The notes beneath the pieces are model-generated. The model was not told the origin of the DNA. It was given only the letters and a program-made list of their open reading frames with translations, and ran no database searches. A stretch of 64,000 nt of DNA from Marivita sp051859345 (GTDB lineage: Bacteria; Pseudomonadota; Alphaproteobacteria; Rhodobacterales; Rhodobacteraceae), in NCBI RefSeq assembly GCF_051859345.1, contig NZ_JBHYFV010000012.1, positions 52,427-116,426 on the forward strand, read 5' to 3'. The position numbers and the translations under genes were made by a program. Positions 51,971 to 59,934 of this stretch are shown piece after piece (position 1 is the stretch's first letter; every line of letters starts with the position of its first letter).

Positions 51971-52960
51971 ATGTCCCGTACCACCGACATCCTTCTGACA
52001 GCGCTCGCCCCGGCGGTCTGGGGAAGCACCTATCTTGTCACGACCGAGGCACTCCCTGCGGGCTATCCCGTGACCCTTGCAGCACTTCGGGCCTTGCCGG
52101 CCGGACTGCTGTTGCTTGCTGTCACGCGTTGCCTGCCACCCCGTGCCTGGCTCGGTCGCGTTTTCCTGCTCGGCAGTTTCAACTTCGCGCTGTTCTGGGC
52201 GCTGTTGTTCGTGGCCGCCTACAGGCTTCCCGGCGGGGTTGCGGCCACGCTGGGATCGCTGCAGGCCATGATGGTGATCCTCATGGCGCGCGGGTGGCTC
52301 GGCACGCCGATCCGGGCGGGTGCGGTCGTCGCAGCTGCAACTGGCGTTCTGGGCGTGGCGCTTCTGCTGATCTCGCCGGGCGCCGCACTTGACCCGGTGG
52401 GTATCGCCGCCGGGCTTGGTGGTGCCGCGTCCATGGCAGCGGGCACGGTACTCAGCCGGAGATGGCAGCCGCCGGTATCCGCCCTCAGCTTCACTGCGTG
52501 GCAGCTGACTGCCGGGGGTTTGATCCTGTTTCCTCTGGCGCTAATCATTGAACCCGCGCTGCCGCCGCTCACGACGACGAACCTGGCCGGGCTTATTTGG
52601 CTCGGGCTCATCGGTGCTGCGGCCACCTATGCGCTCTGGTTCCGGGGCGTCGCCCGGATTGAGCCCAGCGCGGTCTCGATGCTGGGCATGATGAGCCCGG
52701 TGACGGCGGTGATCCTTGGCTGGGTGGTGCTGGGCCAGTCGCTGTCCCTGCTGCAGGGACTCGGCGCGGTGATCGTCCTCGGCTCGGTCTGGGCAGGTCA
52801 ACGGGCGAACCGCCCGACGACGCCAACGCCGGCAAAGCCGGAGGCGAGGCCCGACCCAGCTGGCGGAACGCTCATGAACCGCATCGCTACGTTTTTGGCA
52901 ACGTTCGGCGCGAATTCGCTCCAGTACGTCATGTCCGATCGCACCAAAAGGAGGCCCTGA
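51971..52960 (+). CDS. EamA-family (DMT superfamily) exporter
   Basis: 329 residues with ten hydrophobic segments in two EamA repeats: ALAPAVWGSTYLVTTEALPAGYP begins the first and AAGLGGAASMAAGTVLSRRWQPP the second. Such proteins export amino acids, metabolites or drugs from the cytoplasm. AGGAG eight bases before ATG 51971 fixes the start. The last 35 residues (after GQRANRP) are polar and not part of the fold. Overlaps the DUF4386 gene by one base. Confidence 0.9.
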   Translation: MSRTTDILLTALAPAVWGSTYLVTTEALPAGYPVTLAALRALPAGLLLLAVTRCLPPRAWLGRVFLLGSFNFALFWALLFVAAYRLPGGVAATLGSLQAMMVILMARGWLGTPIRAGAVVAAATGVLGVALLLISPGAALDPVGIAAGLGGAASMAAGTVLSRRWQPPVSALSFTAWQLTAGGLILFPLALIIEPALPPLTTTNLAGLIWLGLIGAAATYALWFRGVARIEPSAVSMLGMMSPVTAVILGWVVLGQSLSLLQGLGAVIVLGSVWAGQRANRPTTPTPAKPEARPDPAGGTLMNRIATFLATFGANSLQYVMSDRTKRRP

Positions 52961-53658
52961 TGACCGATCCCGCGCTGGCGCCCGAGTTTGCCCGAAAAGC
53001 CCGCCTTGCCGGCCTGTTGTACCTGTTCATAATCGTCGCAGGCCTTGGGGCCGAGCTGGCCCTGCGTGGCCCATTGATCGACCTTGGCGATGCAGCAGGC
53101 ACCGCGGCGGCGATACTGGCCGCCCCGGGCCAGTTCCGGCTGGCCATCGCCGCCGACCTGGTGATGGCGCTTTGTGATGCCGGGCTCGCCATACTGCTTT
53201 ATCTGATCTTTCGGGCCGCGTCGCCGGGGCTTGCCCTGTCCGCGATGGTGTTCCGACTGATCCAGACCGTGCTGATCGCCGCGAACCTCATGACCCTGCA
53301 AGCCGCGTGGCTTCTGATTTCTGGCCCCAATGAGCTTGCCGATGCCAACGCGCTTGCGCTGGTGTTTCTCGATCTGCACGGTCATGGCTATGATCTCGGC
53401 CTCGTTTTCTTTGGCGTCAACAGCTTGATCATGGGTCTGCTTGTCTGGCGATCAGGTCATTTTGCGAAGGTATTCGGGGCCGGCCTGGCGATCGCCGGAC
53501 TCGTCTATCTTATCGGCAGCGGCCTGCGCTTCTTCTCCCCTGAATGGTCCCAGGCATTCGTACCGGCGTATCTGCTGACGATCCTCGCCGAGACGGCGTT
53601 CTGCGTACGGCTGCTTTTTCAAAGGAACAGTCACCGAGAAAGGAATGCGGCGGCATGA
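52960..53658 (+). CDS. DUF4386-family membrane protein
   Basis: 232 residues with about six hydrophobic segments (ARLAGLLYLFIIVAGLGAEL, LAIAADLVMALCDAGLAILLYLIF, LVFFGVNSLIMGLLVW, FAKVFGAGLAIAGLVYLIGSGLRFF). This matches the DUF4386 layout, a family without known function. AAAGGAGG eight bases upstream gives a strong ribosome site. Cotranscribed with the EamA gene. Confidence 0.85.
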   Translation: MTDPALAPEFARKARLAGLLYLFIIVAGLGAELALRGPLIDLGDAAGTAAAILAAPGQFRLAIAADLVMALCDAGLAILLYLIFRAASPGLALSAMVFRLIQTVLIAANLMTLQAAWLLISGPNELADANALALVFLDLHGHGYDLGLVFFGVNSLIMGLLVWRSGHFAKVFGAGLAIAGLVYLIGSGLRFFSPEWSQAFVPAYLLTILAETAFCVRLLFQRNSHRERNAAA

Positions 53659-53757
53659 TCTGTCAATGGCTTGGCGCGCGAGGCCAATACTTTGGCATCA
53701 GATCCCGCTACAGGCCAATCCTGAAATCTTTTCATCCGTAATGAGGGAGCCATAACA

Positions 53758-54264
53758 ATGTTATCTGAATCTCCGACGCTGCATATGCTGTGCGGTAAGA
53801 TTGCGTCCGGGAAGTCCACCGCGGCCGCCCGGCTTGGGGCCACGCCCGGAACGGTTCTTATCGCTGAGGACGCCTGGCTCAATGCGCTCTTCGCAGATGA
53901 GCTGCATTCGCTGAAGGATTATGTGCGGTGCTCATCGAAGCTCCAAAGTGTCTTGGGGCCTCATGTGGTCGCCTTGCTGAACGCGAGTGTGTCGGTCGTC
54001 CTCGACTTCCCGGCAAACAGCGTCGCGCAACGCGCCTGGATGAGGGAGATCATCGCCGGCACTGAGGCCGCGCACCAGCTTCATGTGTTTGACGTGCCAG
54101 ACGAGGTCTGCTTGGCTCGGCTGCGCGCGCGAAACGCGGCGGGAGACCACCCCTTCGCGGTGACAGAGGCACAATTCCACCAGTTTTCCAGTCACTTCGT
54201 ATCGCCGACCGCTGAAGAAGGCTTTGATCTCGTGGTGCATGGCGGGGCACACGATCAGGTGTAG
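53758..54264 (+). CDS. P-loop kinase-like ATP-binding protein
   Basis: 168 residues. Walker A GKIASGKST (13-21) follows the first strand; Asp in SVVLDFPAN fits Walker B or the acceptor-binding strand; the LID-like segment is CLARLRARNAAGDHPFAVTEAQF. This layout resembles small metabolite/antibiotic kinases and zeta-toxin-type P-loop kinases (AAA_33). No antitoxin partner gene is seen. GGGAG precedes the ATG. Confidence 0.82.
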   Translation: MLSESPTLHMLCGKIASGKSTAAARLGATPGTVLIAEDAWLNALFADELHSLKDYVRCSSKLQSVLGPHVVALLNASVSVVLDFPANSVAQRAWMREIIAGTEAAHQLHVFDVPDEVCLARLRARNAAGDHPFAVTEAQFHQFSSHFVSPTAEEGFDLVVHGGAHDQV

Positions 54265-54427
54265 GAGACCCGAAAATCAGATCAGAAGCCGTGCAGAACA
54301 CGCTCCTCCAAATGTAACTTGGTCGCAATCAATTTGCGCACTGCATGCCAATCATCTTGCTCGCAAGTGTTCGCGGCTTCATCGCCATTCCCCACTAGTG
54401 TTTCCTGGGCCGCTTGGTGAGGCCGGA

Positions 54428-54678
54428 CTACCCACATGCCCGAGTCTGCTCCCGCATCACGGCGTAGTCCGCCAGCATCTCCACGACCGCCGAACCCTCA
54501 GGCAGCAGGGCCAGCTCCTCGGCCGCCCGCGCCTGAAACTCACTGCTGTACTCGACGACAGGTGAACACGCCCCGGCCCGCTACCGTCAGAAATGCCTGT
54601 CGCGCAGCCGCTCAGCAAGCTCGTTGCGATCGCGAGGGCGGCGAGCCGCAGCCTCAAGCATCCGGCGTCGGACGTCAT
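54428..54678 (-). pseudogene. Outer-membrane spanin-like lipoprotein (Rz1 type), frameshifted
   Basis: The N-terminal frame gives LRLAALAIATSLLSGCATG, a lipoprotein signal with lipobox LLSGC. The reading frame then leaves the expected course near GGGCCGGGGCG; one frame over continues CSPVVEYSSEFQARAAEELALLP then EMLADYAVMREQTRACG to TAG at 54428-54430, the usual o-spanin C-terminus. A one-base loss in the G/C run would explain it. The gene starts inside the i-spanin gene, as Rz1 genes do. Probably inactive unless the frame is corrected. Confidence 0.55.
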
Positions 54679-54844
54679 TGATCTTCTCCGTTGTCTCAAG
54701 GCGTTCGGCGAGGCGTCCCGCTCGCTCGCCGGATCCGCGAAGCGAAATCAGGAACAGGACCGCGGCGAGGACGATGGCGCCGTAGCGCAGCGCCGCTCGC
54801 ATCCATGGGCTCGCGGCGATCCCGGTGAGCAGCCCGGCGATCAT
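54587..54844 (-). CDS. Inner-membrane spanin-like protein (Rz type)
   Basis: 85 residues. One transmembrane segment (about 10-35, AALRYGAIVLAAVLFLISL) is followed by a charged helical periplasmic part with RLAERLETTEKINDVRRRMLEAAARRPRDRNELAERLRD. The pattern is frequent beside lysis genes in Rhodobacterales prophages. ATG 54844 overlaps the upstream membrane-protein stop by ATGA. Confidence 0.65.
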   Translation of the reverse strand: MIAGLLTGIAASPWMRAALRYGAIVLAAVLFLISLRGSGERAGRLAERLETTEKINDVRRRMLEAAARRPRDRNELAERLRDRHF

Positions 54845-55050
54845 CGCCGCCCTCGCTTCCAATCGTCGAGCCGCGCGTAGATCGTGATCGCGATGCCACC
54901 GAGCGCCACTGCAATGAACACACAGCGCAGGGTGTCGAGATACGGCACAAGCGGCAGGATTGTGGATTGGGTCTCCGCCAGGACGCTCTGCGCCACCTCG
55001 TCCCCGGCCCCGCCTAGCGTCGCCATACTGGCCGCCCCGCCGCTCTTCAT
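54841..55050 (-). CDS. Prophage membrane protein, holin-like or lysin membrane-anchor remnant
   Basis: 69 residues from ATG 55050. A polar N-terminus is followed by one hydrophobic segment LRCVFIAVALGGIAITIYARL and a basic tail DDWKRGRR. The C-terminal half resembles the end of lysozyme/holin proteins of Rhodobacterales prophages, so it may be the 3' piece of a longer gene or a small holin. It precedes and overlaps the spanin gene. Confidence 0.5.
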   Translation of the reverse strand: MKSGGAASMATLGGAGDEVAQSVLAETQSTILPLVPYLDTLRCVFIAVALGGIAITIYARLDDWKRGRR

Positions 55051-55070
55051 GGTGCGGCCGTCGAAAACTG

Positions 55071-55358
55071 TCAGGGTGTGGCGATGTAATCTGCGGAAAC
55101 GTATCCCGAAACAGCCGGAGCATCCGTAAGTGAGACCCGACACCAGAGTTGGGATGCTTCGGTTACACAATCCCGTCGGATCAATTCAGTACCGTCTGGC
55201 AAGCCCACAATCACCCTGAAGCCAAGCCCTGGTCCCGCTCGAAGCTTCAGCATCTCATCTGGCCCTGCACCCCGAACCACTGTGCGATCCCCGGCAAGCG
55301 GTCCACATCCGGCAATCATCGTAAGTGTGATCAATGCGCTCAGTGCTGCGATCTTCAT
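55071..55358 (-). CDS. SH3-domain lipoprotein
   Basis: 95 residues. The lipoprotein signal MKIAALSALITLTMIAGC (lipobox MIAGC at 14-18) is followed by a bacterial SH3 domain: MLKLRAGPGLGFRVIVGLPDGTELIRR, LWCRVSL and GYVSADYIA. SH3b domains bind cell-wall peptides. In its place upstream of lysis genes it could be a prophage morphon or a host-envelope gene. No strong ribosome site was found. Confidence 0.7.
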   Translation of the reverse strand: MKIAALSALITLTMIAGCGPLAGDRTVVRGAGPDEMLKLRAGPGLGFRVIVGLPDGTELIRRDCVTEASQLWCRVSLTDAPAVSGYVSADYIATP

Positions 55359-55423
55359 GACTTGTGGCCCACCATTTCCCCTTCCCTTCTGCCTCAGTGG
55401 ACTGCGTATGACAACCGATCGCA

Positions 55424-56146
55424 TCACAGAGTCCGCAGTTTGGCGATCCCATGGTCGATCCTTGCAATCAGGTTTCTGACAGTCGAAACATGCCATCGGC
55501 CTCCTCGGCGGGTACGAATGCCCTTTGCGTTGAGCTCTGTTGCAATAGCTCGCAGCGAAGTGCGTCCCTGCTCACGGATATCCCGGAGAAGGGGAACAAG
55601 GCTTTCTGCAAAGGCATCAACATTGTCGTAGACAGTCTTCCGGAGCGCCTGACCATCCTGCCCTGCCCGTCTGAGCGCCGCAGCCCCATTCGGGTTGCCC
55701 AGTTTGACCCCGCGCGCCTTGGCCGCCGCCAGCGCCTCCTTGGTCCGCCTGGAGATCGCCTCGCGCTCCTGCTGTGCGACCAGCGCCATGATGCCGACAG
55801 TCAGATCGTTGGCCTCGGGCATGTCCACCGCGAGGAAGCGGACGCCGCTGGCTTGCAGAGTGAGCAGGAAGGCGGCATTGCGGGATAGACGGTCGAGCTT
55901 GGCAATCACCAACGTCGCGCCGGTCAGCCGGGCCAATTGCAGCGCCTTCTCCAGTTCCGGCCGGTCGTTCTTGCGGCCGCTTTCAATTTCCGTGAAGCGC
56001 GCAAGGATCGTCGCGCTCTTGGCATCGGCGTAATCCTCGATGGCCTTTCTCTGAGCTTCCAACCCGAGCCCCGATCTGCCCTGCCGGGCCGTCGAGACCC
56101 GTTCATAGGCAACCAGCTTCGGATTTGGGGCAGCAGTCCTGACCAT
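55424..56146 (-). CDS. Serine recombinase of the resolvase/invertase family
   Basis: 240 residues. The catalytic Ser18 is in AYERVSTARQGRSGLGLEAQ; further active-site residues are in LVIAKLDRLSRN and AQQEREAISRRTKEALAAAKARG, and the C-terminal HTH is LRAIATELNAKGIRTRRGGRWHVSTVRNLIAR. This is the compact IS607/Tn3-resolvase-like type, not a large serine integrase. It may resolve or invert DNA of the prophage remnant. Its own left neighbours are lysis genes, an unusual position. Confidence 0.9.
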   Translation of the reverse strand: MVRTAAPNPKLVAYERVSTARQGRSGLGLEAQRKAIEDYADAKSATILARFTEIESGRKNDRPELEKALQLARLTGATLVIAKLDRLSRNAAFLLTLQASGVRFLAVDMPEANDLTVGIMALVAQQEREAISRRTKEALAAAKARGVKLGNPNGAAALRRAGQDGQALRKTVYDNVDAFAESLVPLLRDIREQGRTSLRAIATELNAKGIRTRRGGRWHVSTVRNLIARIDHGIAKLRTL

Positions 56147-56213
56147 GTACACACCTGCGCAACGTTCGTTTGGCAGTTCTGTACGGTGACAGCGGCGCCC
56201 TAGTCCACTGATA

Positions 56214-56726
56214 TCAATTGGTTTCTTTGTCCTCGGATGCGTTCACGAGCCGGATCGCCGACTTGTCCGTGCCATCCGATCCGCGCTTCGGCATTTCCGG
56301 TGGACCAATGACAATGCGCCTGATCGTCGGTATCGTGCTGGCAGCAGCCGTATCGGCCAATGCCGTCCGCGTGCGCGCCACCGGTGTCAGCCCCAACTCG
56401 GACATGTACCGGCCCATCAACTCCATCTGTTTGTTGGCCACCGTCAGCCAGGGCGACTGCTGGACATAGCCGCTCGGTGTCTTCAGCAAGGTTGGTGTTT
56501 CGGCGAGCCTTTCCTCCGCCTCCACCCAGCGGGCGTAGGCCACGCAATAGGCCGCCAGTGCCGCGCGATCCGCCAGGGTCAGGATACCGGCGTCGTGCAG
56601 CGGTGTCGCCAGCCTGCGCCATTCCTTGCGCGCCACATCGTTCAGGTGGTTCGGGCATCGCGGAAGCGCAGACAGGGGTGTTGCGGCCAGCGTTCCTGAC
56701 TTCGGCATGGGTTTGCGGCCTCTCAT
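56214..56726 (-). CDS. Phage terminase small subunit, P27 family (copy 1)
   Basis: 170 residues. The P27-type pattern GRKPMPKSGTLAATPLSALPRCPNHLNDVARKEWRRLATPLHDAGILTLADRAALAAYCVAYARWVEAEE is followed by PSGYVQQSPWLTVANKQMELMGRYMSELGLTPVAR. Such proteins bind phage DNA and recruit the large terminase. The ATG at 56726 overlaps the preceding gene stop (TGATG). No large terminase gene follows; instead the next gene downstream is the recombinase. Confidence 0.88.
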   Translation of the reverse strand: MRGRKPMPKSGTLAATPLSALPRCPNHLNDVARKEWRRLATPLHDAGILTLADRAALAAYCVAYARWVEAEERLAETPTLLKTPSGYVQQSPWLTVANKQMELMGRYMSELGLTPVARTRTALADTAAASTIPTIRRIVIGPPEMPKRGSDGTDKSAIRLVNASEDKETN

Positions 56727-57181
56727 CACAGCCTCCCATTCGGGACAGGCAGGGCTCGTTGGGCAAACCGGTCGCGGTCTTTCACCACCGTTTCGATCAG
56801 GGCCTTCGTGACCTCCAGGTAATCGAGCAGTTCATCGTCGCTCATCTCCGACAGGTTGGTTGGCTGCGGCTCAGGCTGAGGTGCGACATGGTGCAATTCG
56901 TTTGTCTCGCGCCAGCCTGCTTGCGTCTTGAGATAGAAGATCGACGATACGGTGTCGCCTGCCCGCGCGCGCTGCAGCAATCCGTTGGCCACATGGGCAA
57001 TCGCCTTGGCCTTGCCCCTTTTGTAGCGTGCAAGAACCTCCTCGTCGCGCTCGCAGATGGCCCGGAACGTGTTGCGCGCGATCCCGAAGTAATCCGCGAT
57101 CTGGTCCTGATTCAGCAAGGCCGCAAGTGTCTCCACCTCGCGCACCTGATCCTCGGTCAGGGTGATCGGTGGACGGGCCAT
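56726..57181 (-). CDS. Prophage HTH protein of terminase-small-subunit type
   Basis: 151 residues. An N-terminal HTH (about 8-45; DQVREVETLAALLNQDQIADYFGIARNTFRAI) is followed by a helical part KGKAKAIAHVANGLLQRARAGDTVSSIFYLKTQAGWRE, seen in many small phage DNA-packaging or regulatory proteins. GGGAGG lies 4 and 7 bases before two neighbouring ATGs (57184 and 57181). It separates the two P27 genes. Confidence 0.7.
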   Translation of the reverse strand: MARPPITLTEDQVREVETLAALLNQDQIADYFGIARNTFRAICERDEEVLARYKRGKAKAIAHVANGLLQRARAGDTVSSIFYLKTQAGWRETNELHHVAPQPEPQPTNLSEMSDDELLDYLEVTKALIETVVKDRDRFAQRALPVPNGRL

Positions 57182-57257
57182 CATTCCGCCTCCCGCATAC
57201 GAACCATTGCAGACAAGTCCCCGAAGACCGACATCCAGTGTTGCACGTTGCCCTCCC

Positions 57258-57746
57258 TCACGCCCGATCAAAAATGGCAAACGGATCGTCGTCATCTGAA
57301 CACCCTGCCCCTGACACCCGCGTTCGCGAAGAAGGGGTCAGCCCGAACTCGGCGGCGTAGCGCACCATGTCGGCCATCGCCTTGTTGGCCGCGCCGACCA
57401 ACGGGTTCTGGATCGCATTGCCCGCCTTCGTCCGGATGATCAGCCCATGGGTAATCGCGTCCTTCTCGGCCATGCGCGCCAGTGCCGTTTCCGCAGACAC
57501 CCAGCGCCCGTAGGCCTGGCAATAGGCGGCCAGCGCCCCGCGATCGAGATTGGTCAGGATGCCGAGATTGAGGGTTTCCTCGATCACTCGGTCCCATTCC
57601 AGTTGTGCCGCAGGCGTCAGATGATGCGGCACATCGGGTCGTGCGATCTCCGGGCGTGGCTCATGCGCATTCAGCCGGTGCTTGCGCGCCGTGCCGGACA
57701 GCAGTTTCAATTGCGTGGGTTTGGTCTTTGGTCCGCGTCGCGCCAT
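57258..57746 (-). CDS. Phage terminase small subunit, P27 family (copy 2)
   Basis: 162 residues. RGPKTKPTQLKLLSGTARKHRLN and LTPAAQLEWDRVIEETLNLGILTNLDRGALAAYCQAYGRWVSAE match the same P27 pattern as copy 1, and NPLVGAANKAMADMVRYAAEFGLTPSSRTRV matches its C-terminal half. The two copies are clearly divergent paralogues, probably from different phages. The ATG overlaps the DUF7220 stop by one base. Confidence 0.88.
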   Translation of the reverse strand: MARRGPKTKPTQLKLLSGTARKHRLNAHEPRPEIARPDVPHHLTPAAQLEWDRVIEETLNLGILTNLDRGALAAYCQAYGRWVSAETALARMAEKDAITHGLIIRTKAGNAIQNPLVGAANKAMADMVRYAAEFGLTPSSRTRVSGAGCSDDDDPFAIFDRA

Positions 57747-58069
57747 CACTCACCCGCCTTTGCCCCCCGGTTGGAATCATGGCCATGCGTGCACATGCCG
57801 GGGCGACCGGTTAGGGCATTGATTTTCCCAGAGATTGACCCGCTCCCCGGGGTTCCGGTCCGGCCAAGATGCTCGAACACCCTGCGCACCCAGTAGCTGC
57901 GGGCCAGGCACAGAACCGTGAAGCCAAGAGCCAATTTGAGGTTCTGCGTAAGCGTGGACTGCAGGCCAACCGCCGGGAACAGGACCACCTGCATTCCCAA
58001 CGACAGCAGGAACCCCGCGGCCACGCTTGTCGCGGTTTCCATGAACGACATCGTGCGGGTCTGGCTCAT
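57746..58069 (-). CDS. DUF7220-family small membrane protein
   Basis: 107 residues. SQTRTMSFMETATSVAAGFLLSLGMQVVLFPAVGLQSTLTQNLKLALGFTVLCLARSYWVRRVFEHL holds two transmembrane segments and fits the DUF7220 pattern, common between a DNA methylase and the terminase genes in Rhodobacterales prophages. The ATG overlaps the methyltransferase stop by 4 bases. Function unknown. Confidence 0.75.
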   Translation of the reverse strand: MSQTRTMSFMETATSVAAGFLLSLGMQVVLFPAVGLQSTLTQNLKLALGFTVLCLARSYWVRRVFEHLGRTGTPGSGSISGKINALTGRPGMCTHGHDSNRGAKAGE

Positions 58070-58530
58070 GCCGGCACTCCCACCTTCTGACGCTCCTGCG
58101 TGACCTCTGCAAAGCTGCGTCCATCGCCCTCGAGAACAGCGGCCTTGCCGGAGAAGGCCTGCCAGCGCAGCACAGCCACGTCGACATAGGCCGGGTCCAA
58201 CTCCATGGCGTAACAGGCGCGTCCCGTGCTCTCGGAAGCAATCAGGGTGGTGCCCGATCCGCAGAAGGGTTCGTAGACGACCTGACCGGGGCTGGAGTTG
58301 TTCAGCATTGGGCGGCGCATACATTCCACCGGCTTCTGCGTGCCGTGCACCGTCTGGGCGTCCTGGTCCCGGCTGGGGATCGACCAGAGCGTCGATTGCT
58401 TGCGATCGCCCGACCAGTGCCCCTTGCCGGTATTCCTATGTGTCGAACCGATACAGTTTCCTGTTTCTTGATCACCGCAATGTTTGGGGCTGTCAGGAAA
58501 CGGCTCCTTTGCATCCTTTTGCCCCGGCAT
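58066..58530 (-). pseudogene. DNA methyltransferase, 5'-truncated remnant
   Basis: From about residue 33 of the open frame the protein matches the C-terminal catalytic part of N6-adenine/N4-cytosine methyltransferases: GDRKQSTLWSIPSRDQDAQTVHGTQKPVECMRRPML, then VVYEPFCGSGTTLIASESTGRACYAMELDPAYVDVAVLRW with the FxGxG AdoMet motif. The target-recognition and D/N-P-P-Y parts are missing, and the first 32 residues (to about 58435) show no family likeness. A deletion or insertion junction therefore lies near 58435-58440. Not expected to be active. Confidence 0.75.
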
Positions 58531-58578
58531 AGAGGTGAACCCTCACTCAGTCAGAATGACGCAAGTTGAGGTGCGGAT

Positions 58579-58614
58579 ATAACCTTTAGCTTGTCTCTGC
58601 TATCTAAAGGTTAT
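58579..58614 (+). promoter_or_regulatory. Inverted repeat upstream of the sulfosugar-polysaccharide operon
   Basis: ATAACCTTTAG (58579-58589) and CTAAAGGTTAT (58604-58614) are perfect 11-bp inverted repeats around a 14-base spacer. A very A+T-rich stretch follows (58611-58640), unlike the rest of the window, then the ribosome site of the sqdB-like gene. It could be an operator next to the promoter or a hairpin in a leader RNA. No U-run directly follows, so a terminator is less likely. Confidence 0.5.
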
Positions 58615-58661
58615 AAATTAAATACTTAAGTTACATTTTTGTGAGTCGTGTAGAGGAAAAT

Positions 58662-59888
58662 ATGCCTAGTCGGATAGTGATTGTCGGTGGCGACGGATTT
58701 TGCGGATGGCCAACCGCGTTGCACCACTCAAGACTTGGACACGAGGTTACAATCCTCGACAACCTGTCTCGCCGTGCCATCGACGAAGAGTTGGGCGCGC
58801 AAAGCCTTACGCCCATCTGCAGCATCGAAGACCGGATTGACGCATGGAAAGAGGTCACTGGTAACAGCATCGAATTTTTGAATGTGGATGTATCAAAAGA
58901 CTACGACTTGTTCTTTTCGGTCCTGAAGGAAAAACAGCCAAAAACCCTGATCCATTTTGGCGAGCAACGTGCCGCCCCATATTCGATGAAAGACCCGACA
59001 CGGAAACGCTATACCGTCGACAACAATATCGGAGCAACGCACAACATACTGGTCGCTCTAAGCCACTTGGCCACGGATGTGCATCTGGTTCATCTGGGTA
59101 CGATGGGCGTCTATGGATATGACGAAGCGGGCATCGAGATCCCCGAAGGTTACCTGACGATCTTTCTAAAAGACGGTGAAGGAAACATGATAGAGCGGCA
59201 AATCCTGTACCCGTCGCAACCCGGGTCGGTCTATCATATGACCAAGGTCATGGATCAGCGGATGTTCCAGTATTACGCCAAGAACGACAACATGCGGATT
59301 ACGGATCTGCACCAGGGGATAGTCTGGGGCACCCAGACCGAAGAAACCCGACTGGATGACCGTCTTATCAACAGATTTGATTATGATGGCGACTACGGTA
59401 CCGTTCTAAATCGCTTTCTCATGCAAGCTGCTTCCGATCTTCCCCTGACGGTACATGGAACAGGCGGGCAGACGCGCGCATTCATCAATATTCAGGACAC
59501 GGTCAAGTCGGTTGCCCTAGCGGTCGATAACCCGCCAGCACGAGGCGACAAGGTGAAGATCATGAACCAGATGACCGAAACCCATCGGGTGCGTGATCTG
59601 GCCAAGATCGTTTCCGATATCACCGGGTCGAAAATTGCGCTTGTTCGGAACCCGCGGAAAGAGGCTATTGAAAACAACCTGAGTGTTTCCAACAAGACCT
59701 TGCTGGGAATGGGGTTGAACCCGATCACACTTGCTGAAGGGTTGCTGGAAGAAACAGTCGAGATTGCCACCCGGTATTTCGACCGTGTGCGCACCGACAC
59801 TGTGGCCGCCACCGCAGTCTGGACCGCTGACCAAAGGCCGGGGATCGTGACCGAAGCTGCGTTGGACCGCGGCAAAAGCATTCAGTAG
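58662..59888 (+). CDS. sqdB: UDP-sulfoquinovose synthase-like protein
   Basis: 408 residues, an extended SDR. Rossmann motif GGDGFCGW (9-16) has the GDGFCGW form of SQD1/SqdB, and SLTPICSIEDRIDAWKEVTG, LIHFGEQRAAPYSMKD, GTMGVYG (146-152), SVYHMTKVMDQRM with the catalytic Tyr191-His192-x-x-Lys195, DLHQGIVWGTQTEETRLDDRLINRFDYDGDYGTVLNRF and GGQTRAFINIQDTVK follow the plant/bacterial enzyme closely. Position 150 is Val where, as I recall, SQD1 enzymes have Glu (TMGEYG). The family forms UDP-sulfoquinovose from UDP-glucose and sulfite. Start 58662 has AGAGG six bases upstream. It leads an operon with polysaccharide-polymerase-type genes, not with an sqdC/sqdX lipid pathway. Confidence 0.85.
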   Translation: MPSRIVIVGGDGFCGWPTALHHSRLGHEVTILDNLSRRAIDEELGAQSLTPICSIEDRIDAWKEVTGNSIEFLNVDVSKDYDLFFSVLKEKQPKTLIHFGEQRAAPYSMKDPTRKRYTVDNNIGATHNILVALSHLATDVHLVHLGTMGVYGYDEAGIEIPEGYLTIFLKDGEGNMIERQILYPSQPGSVYHMTKVMDQRMFQYYAKNDNMRITDLHQGIVWGTQTEETRLDDRLINRFDYDGDYGTVLNRFLMQAASDLPLTVHGTGGQTRAFINIQDTVKSVALAVDNPPARGDKVKIMNQMTETHRVRDLAKIVSDITGSKIALVRNPRKEAIENNLSVSNKTLLGMGLNPITLAEGLLEETVEIATRYFDRVRTDTVAATAVWTADQRPGIVTEAALDRGKSIQ

Positions 59889-59934
59889 CGGTCATGCGGC
59901 TGTTCCTCTCTGCGTGAGTCGGAAAGACTGTGCG

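Noticed and set aside
53758..54264. Zeta-toxin toxin-antitoxin module
   Set aside because: The P-loop protein is only distantly zeta-like, and no epsilon-type antitoxin gene lies beside it.
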